64,000 bases of DNA from Deltaproteobacteria bacterium (GTDB lineage Bacteria > Desulfobacterota > Desulfobulbia > Desulfobulbales > Desulfurivibrionaceae), in contig JAPLJG010000109.1 in NCBI GenBank assembly GCA_026388735.1, positions 1 through 64,000 on the forward strand, given 5' to 3'. Position 1 is the first letter of the stretch; the number at the start of each line of letters is the position of its first letter. A program made the translations under genes and the position numbers. The notes under the pieces were generated by a model, which was given only the letters and a program-made list of their open reading frames with translations, ran no database searches and was not told the origin of the DNA. Positions 27,036 through 36,916 of the stretch are shown piece after piece.

Positions 27036-29585
27036 TTATGCGCCATGGAGCGGCAAAATAATGGTAAAGACAGCGCCCTTCCCTGGTTTGCTCTGGACAT
27101 AGATTTCCCCACCATGGTCACGGATAATCCCGTAACTGAGCGACAGCCCTAGACCAGTGCCGTCCCTTGGTCCCTTGGTGGTGAAAAACGGTTCAAAAAT
27201 CTTGTCTTGGATTTCCGGGGCAATGCCCGGACCAGTATCACGCACCACGATCTTCACCTGACCCTTGTTCGGCAGGTAGTGGGTTTCAATGCCGATCTCC
27301 CCGTTTTCGCCGATGGCCTGGGCCGCGTTGATGCACAGATTCATGAAAACCTGCTTCATTTTTTCCGTGTCCATCTCAAGAAGCGGGATGTTGGGGTCCA
27401 GCCTCTGCACCACGGTTATGCCCTGCTTTGCCAGTTGGCTGGCAACCATGGAAACCACCTGTTCGATGGCGGCATTGAGAGCTCCTGGCGCCCGCGTTGT
27501 CTCTTGGTTCCGGGCAAAGCTCAACAGGTCGTGGACGATGCGCTGGCAGTTTTTTACATGCTTTTCGATGATGCTCAGGTCTTCGACCTTGTCCGGCAAG
27601 CTGCCAAAGTCCTCTTTCAATAAATCGGTGTAGCAAAGAATGATCCCCAAGGGATTATTGATTTCATGGGCGACTCCGGCTGCCAGCTGCCCAAGGGCCA
27701 CAAGCTTTTCCGTCTGCTGCATGCGGTGTTCCACCTGTTTCTGCTGGGTGACATCCTTGGCGTAACAGACAATGTTTTTCAGCTCGCCGTGATCATCAAA
27801 AGCCGGATAGAAATGGGTCTCAAAAAGCTGACCGTTGGGGAGTTGGCTAAAATCGGAAACAGACTCCAGCAGCTTGACTTGGGAAATGTGGCTGAACAGC
27901 GCAAAGGGAACCGGCTGCATCGCGGCCAGTTCTTCGATGTGATGGTTGAGGACCGTATCCGGGCTGAAATCATATCGAACCAGAAAAGCCTTGTTCACCA
28001 TACGAAGAAATCCGTCCGGTGAAACCAGTACGACAAGATCGCCTATGGCATCGAACACCGACTGGAGAAGCTCCTTGCTCTGCATCAGGCTTGTCATGTT
28101 CTGCAAACTTTCCATGGTAACGCCAATCTGACGGCCAATGGAGAGAAGGAGCTCCCGGTGTCTGGGGTCAATCTCGCCGACATCATAGCCGGTGAAGGTC
28201 ATGATCCCGAGAATCCTGTTCCGGCAGCAGAGCGGGATATTGAGGCATTTCCCCCTGGCGGTATCAGAGGTGAAGAAGTTCAGTTCTCCACAAACCGTCT
28301 CGCAGATCGTCGTGGAGGCGGAGGTGCCATCTGTGTCCGAAAGAATCTGGTGGGAGATCACATCGCAAGAAAGGGTTTCAGCAAGTTCTGGGGCGTTATC
28401 CTGGCACTGCAAAGAAAGCCCCTTGTGATCGGGGCGGAACAGATAAATCCCTGCGCCTTTTGCCGAAATCACCTCCAGGGTTTGCCGTAAAACCTTGGGG
28501 AGAATAGTGCGAAGATCCACGGACTGGGTGATGAGTTCCGCGATGATGTTCAAGGTCTGGAGCTCGCGGTTCCTCTCCCGCATTTGCAGGTGCAACTGGT
28601 CTTGGGACTCTTGCAGCGCCCTGGTTCTTTCTTCAACCTTTCCCTCAAGGTTTTCGGCATAATCGGTGAGTTGTAGGCGGTTTTCCTCCAAATGCCGAGC
28701 AATGAGGGTGGCGGTTGCATTGAGTTCCTCTATTTCATCCATGCTCTTAGCTTGTCTGTAGAGTTGTTCACCTCTTTGGTCGGTGAGGTTCAGACGAAAA
28801 ATATCCAGCAGGGTGCGGATGTTCTGGATAATGAGCTTGTTGAAGAAAAAAGCAATGATGGCGTATAGGACGAAAAAGGAGAGGAACACGGTGCTGAATA
28901 CGGAGAGGGCAAATTCACCGATGCGACGCAACCCTTCTCCCACGGGGATTCCAACACTGACCACGCTGCTTATCTGATCCGTCTTTTTGAAAAATCCCCC
29001 TGTTTTGCCATATCGTTCGACGATACTTCCTGGCGCATCCTCCGGCCTGCCGTGACAGTGCAAACAAGATTCATCGTAGCGAACCGGGCTGAACTTTACG
29101 AAATACTGTTCACCGTCAACCGTGCGGATTCCCTGCCATGATTCGGTCTGGGGATGATCGTTGAAATAGCGGATCATCTCCATTTCCCGCTGATTTGCCT
29201 CAAACTCCGGATTTTTAGCATTGATGGCGACCCGGCGGTAGGAAATATCAGGCAGGTCTTCCTTGAACTTCTCCATGACCACCCGACTCACGTAGGAAGT
29301 GGACATGGCCTCGATGACAAAACTGTCTTGGCCGAGCATTTCATACATCCGTGGCCGCAAAATCTCCTGAACATAGGCGCGGTTGGCGTCCACCGCCGCC
29401 ATGACCAACTCGGCCTTGTGCAGCGCCTCCTCCTGCAAGCGTTTTCTCTGGTGCGTATAAATAATGGCGGACCAGAAAAGACAGAAGAGAAAAAGAATAA
29501 CAGCAAGGCCGATCAGAAATTTCCCCTGTACCCCTGGGGGATCGATATTCCTCAGCAATTCTTTTGTTTTCTTACCAAGCGCCAT
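27036..29585 (-). CDS. Membrane histidine kinase with periplasmic haem (DUF3365-like) sensor, GAF and PAS
   Basis: The 849-aa kinase has a membrane helix at about 22-42 and a periplasmic domain with one c-haem motif CLHCH (174-178) followed by [15 protein letters not shown], the typical DUF3365/Tll0287 surrounding. A second helix at about 235-255 leads into a HAMP-like linker and coiled coil, a GAF domain (about 350-510), a PAS domain (about 515-630), then HisKA (His640 in [11 protein letters not shown]) and HATPase ([17 protein letters not shown]). It should sense periplasmic redox or a gas ligand and phosphorylate the NtrC-type regulator downstream. Confidence 0.92.
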   Translation of the reverse strand: MALGKKTKELLRNIDPPGVQGKFLIGLAVILFLFCLFWSAIIYTHQRKRLQEEALHKAELVMAAVDANRAYVQEILRPRMYEMLGQDSFVIEAMSTSYVSRVVMEKFKEDLPDISYRRVAINAKNPEFEANQREMEMIRYFNDHPQTESWQGIRTVDGEQYFVKFSPVRYDESCLHCHGRPEDAPGSIVERYGKTGGFFKKTDQISSVVSVGIPVGEGLRRIGEFALSVFSTVFLSFFVLYAIIAFFFNKLIIQNIRTLLDIFRLNLTDQRGEQLYRQAKSMDEIEELNATATLIARHLEENRLQLTDYAENLEGKVEERTRALQESQDQLHLQMRERNRELQTLNIIAELITQSVDLRTILPKVLRQTLEVISAKGAGIYLFRPDHKGLSLQCQDNAPELAETLSCDVISHQILSDTDGTSASTTICETVCGELNFFTSDTARGKCLNIPLCCRNRILGIMTFTGYDVGEIDPRHRELLLSIGRQIGVTMESLQNMTSLMQSKELLQSVFDAIGDLVVLVSPDGFLRMVNKAFLVRYDFSPDTVLNHHIEELAAMQPVPFALFSHISQVKLLESVSDFSQLPNGQLFETHFYPAFDDHGELKNIVCYAKDVTQQKQVEHRMQQTEKLVALGQLAAGVAHEINNPLGIILCYTDLLKEDFGSLPDKVEDLSIIEKHVKNCQRIVHDLLSFARNQETTRAPGALNAAIEQVVSMVASQLAKQGITVVQRLDPNIPLLEMDTEKMKQVFMNLCINAAQAIGENGEIGIETHYLPNKGQVKIVVRDTGPGIAPEIQDKIFEPFFTTKGPRDGTGLGLSLSYGIIRDHGGEIYVQSKPGKGAVFTIILPLHGA

Positions 29586-29813
29586 TTTTCAATCCCTGTG
29601 ATGACCAAATGGTTTTCCAACAACCTGTTGTCGGCATAGTTTCATGTAATCATATAATTATGCCAGGTGTCAACTGAAGGCATCACTGGATACCAGAAGA
29701 TACACTTTGCGGGCGTACTTTCTGCTTCTTCGTCAAAGACAAAACAGACGGAAAACAACCAACCCACTGTTATTGCGTTTTTTTATTTTCTTGCCACATC
29801 ATCCATCCCACAC

Positions 29814-29828
29814 GGCATTCTCCTTGCA
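29814..29828 (+). promoter_or_regulatory. Sigma-54 (-24/-12) promoter
   Basis: GGCATTCTCCTTGCA has the invariant GG (29814-29815) and GC (29826-29827) ten bases apart, with TTGCA at the -12 box, close to the TGGCAC-N5-TTGCA consensus. It lies about 185 bases upstream of the YeiH-like gene, and a sigma-54 activator is encoded divergently next door. The rest of the 428-base gap 29586-30013 shows only AT-rich sequence that could hold activator sites. Confidence 0.7.
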
Positions 29829-30013
29829 TTAACCCAAAACAACGTACCCATTTGACAGCAGCAGCCACATTTACCCAGAGGAGGGAATAAGCACTCACAA
29901 GAATATCAGGCTTGCGTGTTGGATAACTGTATGGCCATCCAGTGATTGTAGAGAAGGGACCGCTTCCCGCTCTCGCCGGTCACACCGTGCATGGTCAAAA
30001 AAAAGGGGAACAT

Positions 30014-31828
30014 ATGGACGAGAAAAAATTTAATGAAGACAAACTGGCAGAGGGGCATTGCGATACAGAAGAAACCTGCAAAATCGAGGGAAAGAAGGGA
30101 TGGTTGAGCGAAGACTGGCTTGCGCTCTGGTTGGGCCTGTTTATTTTTGTCCTTTCCCTTGGCGCATTCCAAGGGGCCGACATTCTGGGCTGGGGCGCAT
30201 CAACGAGCGTCTGGAACGAAGTCAGCAAATCCACCAAGCCCGTTTCAATCGCCTACCAGAACGTTAAGGGTGAAATCACCAAAATTGATGGCGCAAAGGT
30301 AACGCTCAAAAAAGCCGACGGAAAAGAGGTCGGCATCACCGTACAAACCGACACTGCCACCCTTGCGGTGGGGCAGACATACGAGCAAAAAGGCATTACG
30401 CCCTTGGCTTCGTTGTTTCTCACCTACTTTGTAATGCTGGTGATCATGGGCCTGGGCTCGACGATGATCGGGGCGAACTTTAAAAAATTCGCCATCGGCT
30501 TCACCCTGATTTTCTGGCTCAGTTATCTCTGTTGGATGCTGGGACACTTTGCCAATATCGCCGCGACCAAGAACGAAATGGCGAAGTTCGGCATCAACTG
30601 GACACTCAGCATGACCGGCGAGTTCGGCTTCATCATCGCCTTGATTGCAGGGCTCATGGTCGGCAATCTCTTTCCCGGCCTGGCTTCGACCATGAAGGAA
30701 GCAGCCAGGCCTGAGCTGTATATCAAAACCGCCATTGTTATCATGGGCGCTGGTCTCGGGGTAAAGGCCGCCCAATCTTTCGGGCTGGCGAGCAACATCA
30801 TGTTCCGGGGCTTCTGCGCCATTGTCGAGGCCTATCTGATCTACTGGGCAACGGTCTACTGGATTTCGCGCAGATATTTCAAATTCAGCCGTGAATGGTC
30901 GGCGCCTCTTGCCTCGGGTATCTCCATCTGCGGAGTTTCCGCAGCCATTGCCACCGGCGGAGCCATCCGCGCCAGGCCAATTATTCCCATCATGGTTTCC
31001 TCGCTGGTCGTAATCTTTGTGGCGGTTGAAATGGTCCTTCTCCCCTTTGCGGCAAAGCTTTTTCTCTGGCAAGAACCGCTGGTCGCCGGGGCTTGGATGG
31101 GCCTGGCCGTTAAATCCGATGGCGGGGCCATAGCGAGCGGCGCCGTGACCGACGCCCTGATCCGGGCTCAGGCCATGGATATGGAGGGCATCAACTACGC
31201 CGAAGGCTGGATCACCATGACCGCCACCACGGTGAAGATGTTCATCGATATCTTCATCGGCTTTTGGGCGGTGATCCTTGCCTACATCTGGTGCGCCAAG
31301 ATCGAATGCAAACCCGGGCAGAAAGTACGCCTCATTGAAATCTGGAACCGCTTCCCGAAATTCGTCCTCGGCTATATTCTCACCTTTGTTATTCTGCTTC
31401 TCATCTGCTGGCCATCGGTCAAGGCGATTGCCCCGGCAGAACACGAACTTACGGGTGTGAAGGTGCAGATATCCTCGCTGGAGAAACAAATCAGCGCCAG
31501 CAAGGATCCTGTTGCAACCGCAACCTTGGCGGCAACGCTCAAGGAAACCAAGGCCCATGAAAAAGAGTTGAAAGATTCAACCAAGGAACCCAACAAGCTG
31601 ATCTCCAAGGCCAAGGCGGCAACGGATCAAGGCGATGTGTTCCGAAAGATATTCTTTCTCCTCTGCTTCTTCACCATCGGGGTGGTTTCAAACTTCAAAA
31701 AGCTGGCGCAGGAAGGGATCGGCAAGCTCGCCGCCGTGTATTGCATCTCCCTTTTCGGCTTCATCATCTGGGTCGGACTCGCTATTTCGTGGTTGTTCTT
31801 CCACGGGGTCAAACCACCAATTCTCTAA
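30014..31828 (+). CDS. YeiH-family putative anion (sulfate-type) exporter with inserted domains
   Basis: This 604-aa membrane protein matches the YeiH/UPF0324 family over its core (YIKTAIVIMGAGLGVKAAQS; SGISICGVSAAIATGGAI; AVKSDGGAIASGAVTDA). About 11-12 helices are visible. Two insertions are unusual: a soluble, small-beta segment after the first helix (about 78-125, KGEITKIDGAKVTLKK) and a coiled-coil stretch at about 485-540 before the last helices. The start ATG 30014 has AAAAGGGGAACAT upstream. The preceding sigma-54 promoter and divergent haem two-component system suggest redox-controlled expression. The family name implies sulfate or a related anion, but substrates are not established. 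Confidence 0.86.
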   Translation: MDEKKFNEDKLAEGHCDTEETCKIEGKKGWLSEDWLALWLGLFIFVLSLGAFQGADILGWGASTSVWNEVSKSTKPVSIAYQNVKGEITKIDGAKVTLKKADGKEVGITVQTDTATLAVGQTYEQKGITPLASLFLTYFVMLVIMGLGSTMIGANFKKFAIGFTLIFWLSYLCWMLGHFANIAATKNEMAKFGINWTLSMTGEFGFIIALIAGLMVGNLFPGLASTMKEAARPELYIKTAIVIMGAGLGVKAAQSFGLASNIMFRGFCAIVEAYLIYWATVYWISRRYFKFSREWSAPLASGISICGVSAAIATGGAIRARPIIPIMVSSLVVIFVAVEMVLLPFAAKLFLWQEPLVAGAWMGLAVKSDGGAIASGAVTDALIRAQAMDMEGINYAEGWITMTATTVKMFIDIFIGFWAVILAYIWCAKIECKPGQKVRLIEIWNRFPKFVLGYILTFVILLLICWPSVKAIAPAEHELTGVKVQISSLEKQISASKDPVATATLAATLKETKAHEKELKDSTKEPNKLISKAKAATDQGDVFRKIFFLLCFFTIGVVSNFKKLAQEGIGKLAAVYCISLFGFIIWVGLAISWLFFHGVKPPIL

Positions 31829-31840
31829 TGGAGATCGCAC

Positions 31841-32005
31841 ATGACTGACGAAAAATCAAAGATTGCCGAAGAGATGAAAAAAATGGAATATGAGCCGATC
31901 CTGCCGGCGGAAGTAGCTCTTGTCAAATGGAGTATTTGCCTTGGGGTCGGGCTTTTGGTGATGTTCTATTTAATCAGCCAGTGGCTCTTTCCCGGCGGCC
32001 ATTAA
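31841..32005 (+). CDS. 54-aa single-helix membrane protein downstream of the YeiH-like gene
   Basis: A short frame begins ATGACTGACGAA 12 bases after the YeiH-like stop, preceded by AATGGAGATCGCAC as ribosome site. The product has a charged N-terminal half (MTDEKSKIAEEMKKMEYEP), one membrane helix (about 27-47) and ends WLFPGGH. Codon use and the tight spacing suggest a real small subunit or regulator of the transporter. Confidence 0.7.
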   Translation: MTDEKSKIAEEMKKMEYEPILPAEVALVKWSICLGVGLLVMFYLISQWLFPGGH

Positions 32006-32009
32006 CAGA

Positions 32010-32044
32010 AAGGCGGGCTCTGGGCTTTACCCACAGTCCGCCTT
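32010..32044 (+). terminator. Hairpin after the small membrane protein
   Basis: AAGGCGGGCTCTGGG (32010-32024) pairs with CCCACAGTCCGCCTT (32030-32044) with one mismatch and one wobble, five bases after the stop. It is followed by ATTTACCTTCTTT. Confidence 0.7.
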
Positions 32045-32058
32045 ATTTACCTTCTTTC

Positions 32059-32096
32059 AAATAAGCGCCGTCTCCGCAAGAAGACGGCGCTTATTT
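32059..32096. terminator. Strong bidirectional terminator hairpin
   Basis: AAATAAGCGCCGTCT (32059-32073) pairs perfectly with AGACGGCGCTTATTT (32082-32096) around an eight-base loop. A-rich and T-rich ends make it suitable for both the rightward operon and the leftward gene ending at 32119. Confidence 0.85.
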
Positions 32097-32118
32097 GTTG
32101 CCGCAAATTTCCTGCGCC

Positions 32119-32391
32119 TCAGCGCCTCAATTCATTGTAGGCTTCTTCATACTCCCGCAGACGCTGCTGCCAGGCAAGCAGCCCTTCATAGCCATTGCGC
32201 CACTCCTCCAGAGTCCGCGTTTCACCCCCGGTTTCCGGTATTTCCCCGGCGAGCAGCTGTTCCGTGGAAATGCCGTATTGCTTCTCGAATTGGGCGAGCT
32301 CTTTTTCTTGCCGATCGATCATGTTCTTGCAAACAGTAATCTCCCTGGAAATGGATATACAGTACTCATCGGTCTGCAAGTCATCATGCAT
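32119..32391 (-). CDS. Small coiled-coil protein of unknown function
   Basis: The 90-aa protein starts at MHDDLQ (ATG 32391), with AGGTGA eight bases upstream. A longer reading to 32490 would overlap the preceding gene. It is almost wholly helical and charged, with a coiled-coil segment (MIDRQEKELAQFEKQYGIST) followed by EQLLAG and a Trp-containing C-terminal helix (WRNGYEGLLAWQQRLREYE). I do not recognise the family; similar short helical proteins occur as antitoxins, but no toxin is adjacent. Confidence 0.6.
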   Translation of the reverse strand: MHDDLQTDEYCISISREITVCKNMIDRQEKELAQFEKQYGISTEQLLAGEIPETGGETRTLEEWRNGYEGLLAWQQRLREYEEAYNELRR

Positions 32392-32453
32392 TTGTAGTTC
32401 ACCTTTTTCGGTTAAACCTGCCAGACAGTGACCATACCCCTGCGCAGACTGCC

Positions 32454-33911
32454 TCAGACACCCAACAGATAGAGATCCCCTGCGATCCACTTGCCCTTTT
32501 CCTTGCGGATATTGGCAGATTGGGTGGCAAGGATGCGAAAGCCATGTCGGGCAGCCACCGCTTCAATGTACGAAAAAGCGTGGGCATAGCGCCCGGATTG
32601 GCGCAATCGGTAACCCTGCCCGGTCAGTTGCTCGGTGGAAAAAAGGATTCTTCCGTTTTGGGCAATCCCTTTGGCCAAGGTGGCAAAAATTCGGTCCAAC
32701 TCGCCCACATAGATGAAAACATCCGCCGCGACAATCAGATCGAACGGCTCCTGGTTCTGCGCAAGAAAGGCCACGATCTCCGCAACCGTCAATTCATCGT
32801 ACACCTTCTTGGCCGCAGCCGCCTCCACCATCTTCGGAGAAAGATCCACCCCGACCCGGTAGGTGCTTATCTCCTGGAAAATCTGCCCGACCAGACCGGT
32901 GCCGCAGCCCAGGTCCAGGAGCCGGGCAAAACGCGAAGGCCCATCTGGGTCGGCACGCAGCAGATTTTTGAGCTCCCACGGGGTCTGGTATTCCAGATCA
33001 ACCAGCAACCGCTCTTCAAAATGGTCGGAAAAACTGTCGAACAGCTCGGCAATATAGGAAGAAGGGGCGACGTCGGTTGTCTCACCGGTAAGGGCCGCAA
33101 GAATATGTCGGGCCGAGACCGTGTTGTGATCCAGCTCTATAAGCCGTTTATAACAGGCAATAGCCTCATCCACTTTGTCCTGATCGAGATAGAGGACCCC
33201 AAGGTTGCCGTGGGCCGCGCCGTATTCCGGGCGCAGGGCAACAGCAATCTCCAGGGAGATGATGGCCTCGGCTTTATTGCCCAGTTTCTTATAGACCAGG
33301 GCCAGGTTGTAATGCACCTCTGCGTCATCCGGGGCAATCTCCATGGCGCAAAGATAGGATTGCCTGGCCTCATCCAGCCGCCCTGCCCTTTTGCAGGCCA
33401 GGCCGAGGTTGAAATGGATATCGGCATCCTGGGGATTGAGTTGCGCGGCCCGGTGATAGGCATTGATGGCTTCGCTCATGTTGCCTTGGGCCAGATGGGC
33501 GGTGCCCAGGTTGTAGGCCGCCTGCCAGTGCGTGTCGTCCAGAGCGAGAACCTTATGGAAATGCTCGATGGCCATCTGTTGCTGTCCCAGGGAATAACGG
33601 GTTATGCCAAGCTCATAGGCAATTGTCGCCTCATCGGGCAACAAGGTGTGGGCGCGGCCAAACCAGAAGGCGGCCTCTTCCGCTGCCCCCATGGCGCGGT
33701 GGAGAAGGGCCAAATAGAAACAGGCATCCACATGTTGCGGACACAGGTCGATGGCCTGCTGATACAGGGACAACGCCGGGTCTGCCTCACCCTGCTGGTG
33801 CAGGTCGAGAGCCCGGTGGAAAATATCGTCCGCATTGCTGGGGCATGGCTGGCCATCTGCGGCAGCCTGCCTGTTTGTCTGCACAGGGCATGATTCTGTG
33901 TTCATGGGCAT
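32454..33911 (-). CDS. TPR-repeat protein with C-terminal SAM-dependent methyltransferase
   Basis: The 485-aa protein has about seven to eight tetratricopeptide repeats (residues about 25-290, e.g. AAYNLGTAHLAQGNMSEAIN), followed by a class I methyltransferase domain with motif I LLDLGCGTGLVGQIF and VGVDLSPKMVEAA. TPR-methyltransferase fusions of this type act on unknown acceptors, perhaps proteins or glycans bound by the TPR array. I chose the ATG at 33911 (MPMNTESC) rather than the longer frame to 33998; no strong ribosome site distinguishes 33911 from 33905. Confidence 0.85.
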   Translation of the reverse strand: MPMNTESCPVQTNRQAAADGQPCPSNADDIFHRALDLHQQGEADPALSLYQQAIDLCPQHVDACFYLALLHRAMGAAEEAAFWFGRAHTLLPDEATIAYELGITRYSLGQQQMAIEHFHKVLALDDTHWQAAYNLGTAHLAQGNMSEAINAYHRAAQLNPQDADIHFNLGLACKRAGRLDEARQSYLCAMEIAPDDAEVHYNLALVYKKLGNKAEAIISLEIAVALRPEYGAAHGNLGVLYLDQDKVDEAIACYKRLIELDHNTVSARHILAALTGETTDVAPSSYIAELFDSFSDHFEERLLVDLEYQTPWELKNLLRADPDGPSRFARLLDLGCGTGLVGQIFQEISTYRVGVDLSPKMVEAAAAKKVYDELTVAEIVAFLAQNQEPFDLIVAADVFIYVGELDRIFATLAKGIAQNGRILFSTEQLTGQGYRLRQSGRYAHAFSYIEAVAARHGFRILATQSANIRKEKGKWIAGDLYLLGV

Positions 33912-34076
33912 CAAAAAGATGAAATTTAATGATGTACAGCGGTCCAGTTCGAATTTATGATGATCGGGTAACGACGAGAAAATAACGCAATGCCACAAAG
34001 TCGCAAGTAAAAAGACAGCGCCAAGCCCAGACCAGGCCGTTCAACGTCATTTTTTAAGTTCCGAGACAAAGACCCC

Positions 34077-35285
34077 ATGAAAAACCTGCCCATGCCCAAC
34101 ACGCAGCAGATTGCCTGGATGCGGGATATTCGCCGCCATCTCCACCGGCATCCGGAGCTGGCCTTTGCCGAGTTTGCCACCGCACGCTTTATTGCCAAGC
34201 AACTGGGGGAATTGGACATCCCCTGTCGAGAACAGGTGGGTCGAACAGGCATCGTCGCCAGCCTGGGGAGCAGGAAAAAAGGCGCGGCCTGCGTTGCCCT
34301 GCGGGCAGACATGGACGCTCTGCCCATCACCGAACAAACCGGCCTGCCTTTTGCCTCGGAAACACCAGGGGTGATGCATGCCTGCGGCCACGACGGCCAT
34401 GTGGCCATGCTCCTCGGCGCGGCCGCGCTTCTTAAGGCGAAGGAGGCGGAACTTCCTGGCCGGGTGGTCCTCATCTTCCAGCCCGCCGAGGAAGGCGACG
34501 GCGGTGCGCAGGGCATGATCGCCGACGGTGCCCTGGATGGGGTGAATGCCATCTTTGCCGGCCATATCGACCGCAATTACGGGCTTAACGAGATTGTCGT
34601 GCAGCCCGGGTTGATCTCTGCCTTTACCGATGAATTCACCATCGAGATTCGCAGCCAGGGCGGCCATGCAGCCAAGCCCCACGAAACCGCAGACAGCATC
34701 CTGGCGGCAGGTCAGCTCATCACCAGCATCCAGGGGATCGTCGCCCGCGAGGTCCATCCCTGCCTGCCCGCCGTGATCACAATAGGCAAAATCCATGGCG
34801 GCGATGCGGCCAATGTCATTGCCGCACAGGTGGTTCTTGAGGGCACCGTCCGCACCACCAGCCCGGAGACTCGGGCCGTCTGCATCGCCAGCCTGCAACG
34901 GATGACCCGGGCCATGGAGCAGCTGCACCGGGTGAAAACCTCTTTCTTCTTAAGAGAAGGGTACCCGCCGGTGGTCAACGATCCTATTGCTGCCCGCATC
35001 GCCACGGAGGTGGCCGCGGGAATCGTGGGCCAGGACATGGTGAAAGGCCAGCCCCTGCCCAGCCTGGGCGGAGAGGATTTTTCCTTCTTCCTGCAAAAAA
35101 TCCCCGGCTGCCTGGTGCGCTTTGGCGCGAGGCACACCAAGCTGCACGATGCCCCGGCCCACAGCCCCCGCTTCGACTTTGACGAAAAAGCGCTGTCCAC
35201 GGGCGCCCTCTTCCTGGCACAAACTGCGGTCAGCACTCTGGAGCGCATGAAAGAACTGCGCGGTCCGGCGCCCAACAGGGCATAA
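34077..35285 (+). CDS. M20-family amidohydrolase (N-acyl amino acid hydrolase type)
   Basis: This 402-aa metallopeptidase-like enzyme has RRHLHRHPELAF at the N terminus, metal ligands in ALRADMDALP, GVMHACGHDGHVAML and FQPAEEGDGGAQGM, and the C-terminal LGGEDFSFFLQ. This pattern is that of amidohydrolases acting on N-acetyl or N-acyl amino acids, peptides or hippurate; the substrate cannot be fixed. It is cytosolic, since no signal is visible, and stands divergent from the TPR methyltransferase gene. An alternative start at 34092 exists. Confidence 0.92.
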   Translation: MKNLPMPNTQQIAWMRDIRRHLHRHPELAFAEFATARFIAKQLGELDIPCREQVGRTGIVASLGSRKKGAACVALRADMDALPITEQTGLPFASETPGVMHACGHDGHVAMLLGAAALLKAKEAELPGRVVLIFQPAEEGDGGAQGMIADGALDGVNAIFAGHIDRNYGLNEIVVQPGLISAFTDEFTIEIRSQGGHAAKPHETADSILAAGQLITSIQGIVAREVHPCLPAVITIGKIHGGDAANVIAAQVVLEGTVRTTSPETRAVCIASLQRMTRAMEQLHRVKTSFFLREGYPPVVNDPIAARIATEVAAGIVGQDMVKGQPLPSLGGEDFSFFLQKIPGCLVRFGARHTKLHDAPAHSPRFDFDEKALSTGALFLAQTAVSTLERMKELRGPAPNRA

Positions 35286-35382
35286 CCAGGGCGCACAAGT
35301 TTCCAGGGAATTCAGCGACAATCCATGGTATACACGGTTTTCAATCCTACTCTTCCCCTGCAACCCCTCTTTTTGGTAACTC

Positions 35383-35961
35383 ATGAAAAACGAAGAAAAC
35401 GATATTTTTTTCAACATCATCAACCGGTTTGTCGGGTTTCACAGCCAAGATGCCGTCCGGGAAACCCGCAACAACACCGACTGTGAATATCCCTTTGTGG
35501 CCATGGACACCAGACAGGTCTTTGCCCAGATGAGTTTTGTCAGCGCCTTCCTCGAACTTGACCGGGAGAATCCCCCCGCCCCACCGCCCCGACTCCTCGA
35601 TGTGGGCTGCGGGATCGGCAATGTGCTGCTCATTGCCGAGCAGTTCGGCTTTGAGGTGTATGGCTTTGAAAAGGATGAATATCCTTACCGGATTGCGGCC
35701 AAGCTCATAGGCGAAGAACGGATTACTCAGGCTGATATCTGGACATACCAGGGCTACGGCGACTACGAGGTGATCTACTACTACCGGCCCTTTTCCGGGC
35801 GGGAACAGCAGCTGCGCTTTGAAAGGCTCATTGAAGACTCCATGAGGACAGGGGGAATCCTCATCGCCAACCACAAAAACAGCGACGCCATTGATCAGGA
35901 TCGCCGTTTTGAGAGGCTCAGCCCCGCCCTGCCGATTTGGCGAAAAATCCTGGCAGCATAA
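35383..35961 (+). CDS. Class I SAM-dependent methyltransferase
   Basis: The 192-aa protein has motif I LLDVGCGIGNVLLIAEQFG and an acidic end of strand 2 (VYGFEKDEYPY), which bind S-adenosylmethionine. The N-terminal 50 residues contain aromatic and acidic residues but no known domain. It ends 3 bases before the convergent GGDEF gene. The substrate is unknown. Confidence 0.8.
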   Translation: MKNEENDIFFNIINRFVGFHSQDAVRETRNNTDCEYPFVAMDTRQVFAQMSFVSAFLELDRENPPAPPPRLLDVGCGIGNVLLIAEQFGFEVYGFEKDEYPYRIAAKLIGEERITQADIWTYQGYGDYEVIYYYRPFSGREQQLRFERLIEDSMRTGGILIANHKNSDAIDQDRRFERLSPALPIWRKILAA

Positions 35962-35964
35962 CGG

Positions 35965-36879
35965 CTATCCGGCAGAAACCACCTTATTGCGTCCGCCGTT
36001 CTTGGCAAGGTACAGGGCTTCATCCGCCCTTCTCAGTACAGCCTCAATGCCGGTATCGTCTTGCCGAAGATTGGTCACGCCGATACTGACCGTGAAGTGG
36101 ACAGTCTGCTCCTCCACATACACCTTCAGGTCGGCGATGGTCTGGCGAAACCGTTCCGCAACGATCAATGCTCCTGACAAATCGGTTTCCGGCAGGATAA
36201 TGGAAAACTCCTCGCCGCCGATCCGTCCCAACACATCGCTTTCCCGAAGAACCTCCAGACAATTGGCCGTAAAAGCCTTGAGCACCTCGTCGCCAACCGC
36301 GTGGCCATGGGTATCGTTTATTTTCTTGAAATGATCGATGTCCATCTGGATCACGGAAAATACGTGGGAATAGCGTTGGGAGCGCAAAAACTCCTTGGTG
36401 ACGAAGGCCATAAAGTAGCGGCGGTTATAAACACCGGTCAGCGGATCGGTGGAAGCCAGGCGTTCAAGCTCCCGGTTCTGGCCGAGAATCCTTTGCCGGT
36501 AGGCCTCAAGCTGCTCCACCATCCAGTTAAACGAGAGGGAAAACTCCCCTAAAAATTCCACCCGCTGGGAAAAATCACCCTTGGCGATCTGCCCGGTCTG
36601 CCAGGTAAGATGCCGAAGGGTCGCCTGTAGATTTTTGAGATGCTGGCTGGCCGGCAGTTTGGCGATGATCGGAACGTCCATATCGCCAATGGAGAGGTGA
36701 TGGGCGGCATTGGCTAAAGCGAACAAGGCCTCGGTAAGGGTGTTGACAAATTCGCCCACCTGACGGATTTCGTCCTCTTGCTGTCCTGTCAGATCGAGAA
36801 TCCCAGGCTGTTCGTTATGCAGCAACGCATGGAGATGGGCACTGATCCTGTCCAGCCTTTCGATGTCTTTGTGTTCCAT
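35965..36879 (-). CDS. Diguanylate cyclase (GGDEF protein)
   Basis: The 304-aa protein starts at MEHKDIERL. An N-terminal helical region with a HAMP-like segment (about 60-115, LTWQTGQIAKGDFSQRVEFL) is followed by a GGDEF domain with intact active motif GGEEF and a canonical inhibitory site RESD five residues before it. It should make cyclic di-GMP with product inhibition. No membrane helix is seen. The V4R-domain gene lies 37 bases upstream on the same strand and is the likely sensor partner. Confidence 0.9.
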   Translation of the reverse strand: MEHKDIERLDRISAHLHALLHNEQPGILDLTGQQEDEIRQVGEFVNTLTEALFALANAAHHLSIGDMDVPIIAKLPASQHLKNLQATLRHLTWQTGQIAKGDFSQRVEFLGEFSLSFNWMVEQLEAYRQRILGQNRELERLASTDPLTGVYNRRYFMAFVTKEFLRSQRYSHVFSVIQMDIDHFKKINDTHGHAVGDEVLKAFTANCLEVLRESDVLGRIGGEEFSIILPETDLSGALIVAERFRQTIADLKVYVEEQTVHFTVSIGVTNLRQDDTGIEAVLRRADEALYLAKNGGRNKVVSAG

Positions 36880-36916
36880 GCGATTACCGGATGTATTTTT
36901 TTTAGGGGGGGGAAAC

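Noticed and set aside
30245..31558. 437-aa open frame on the minus strand
   Set aside because: Antisense shadow of the YeiH-like transporter with no plausible domains.
32520..33893. 457-aa open frame on the plus strand
   Set aside because: It is the antisense shadow of the TPR methyltransferase gene; it lacks any domain and has low-complexity Gly, Gln and His content.
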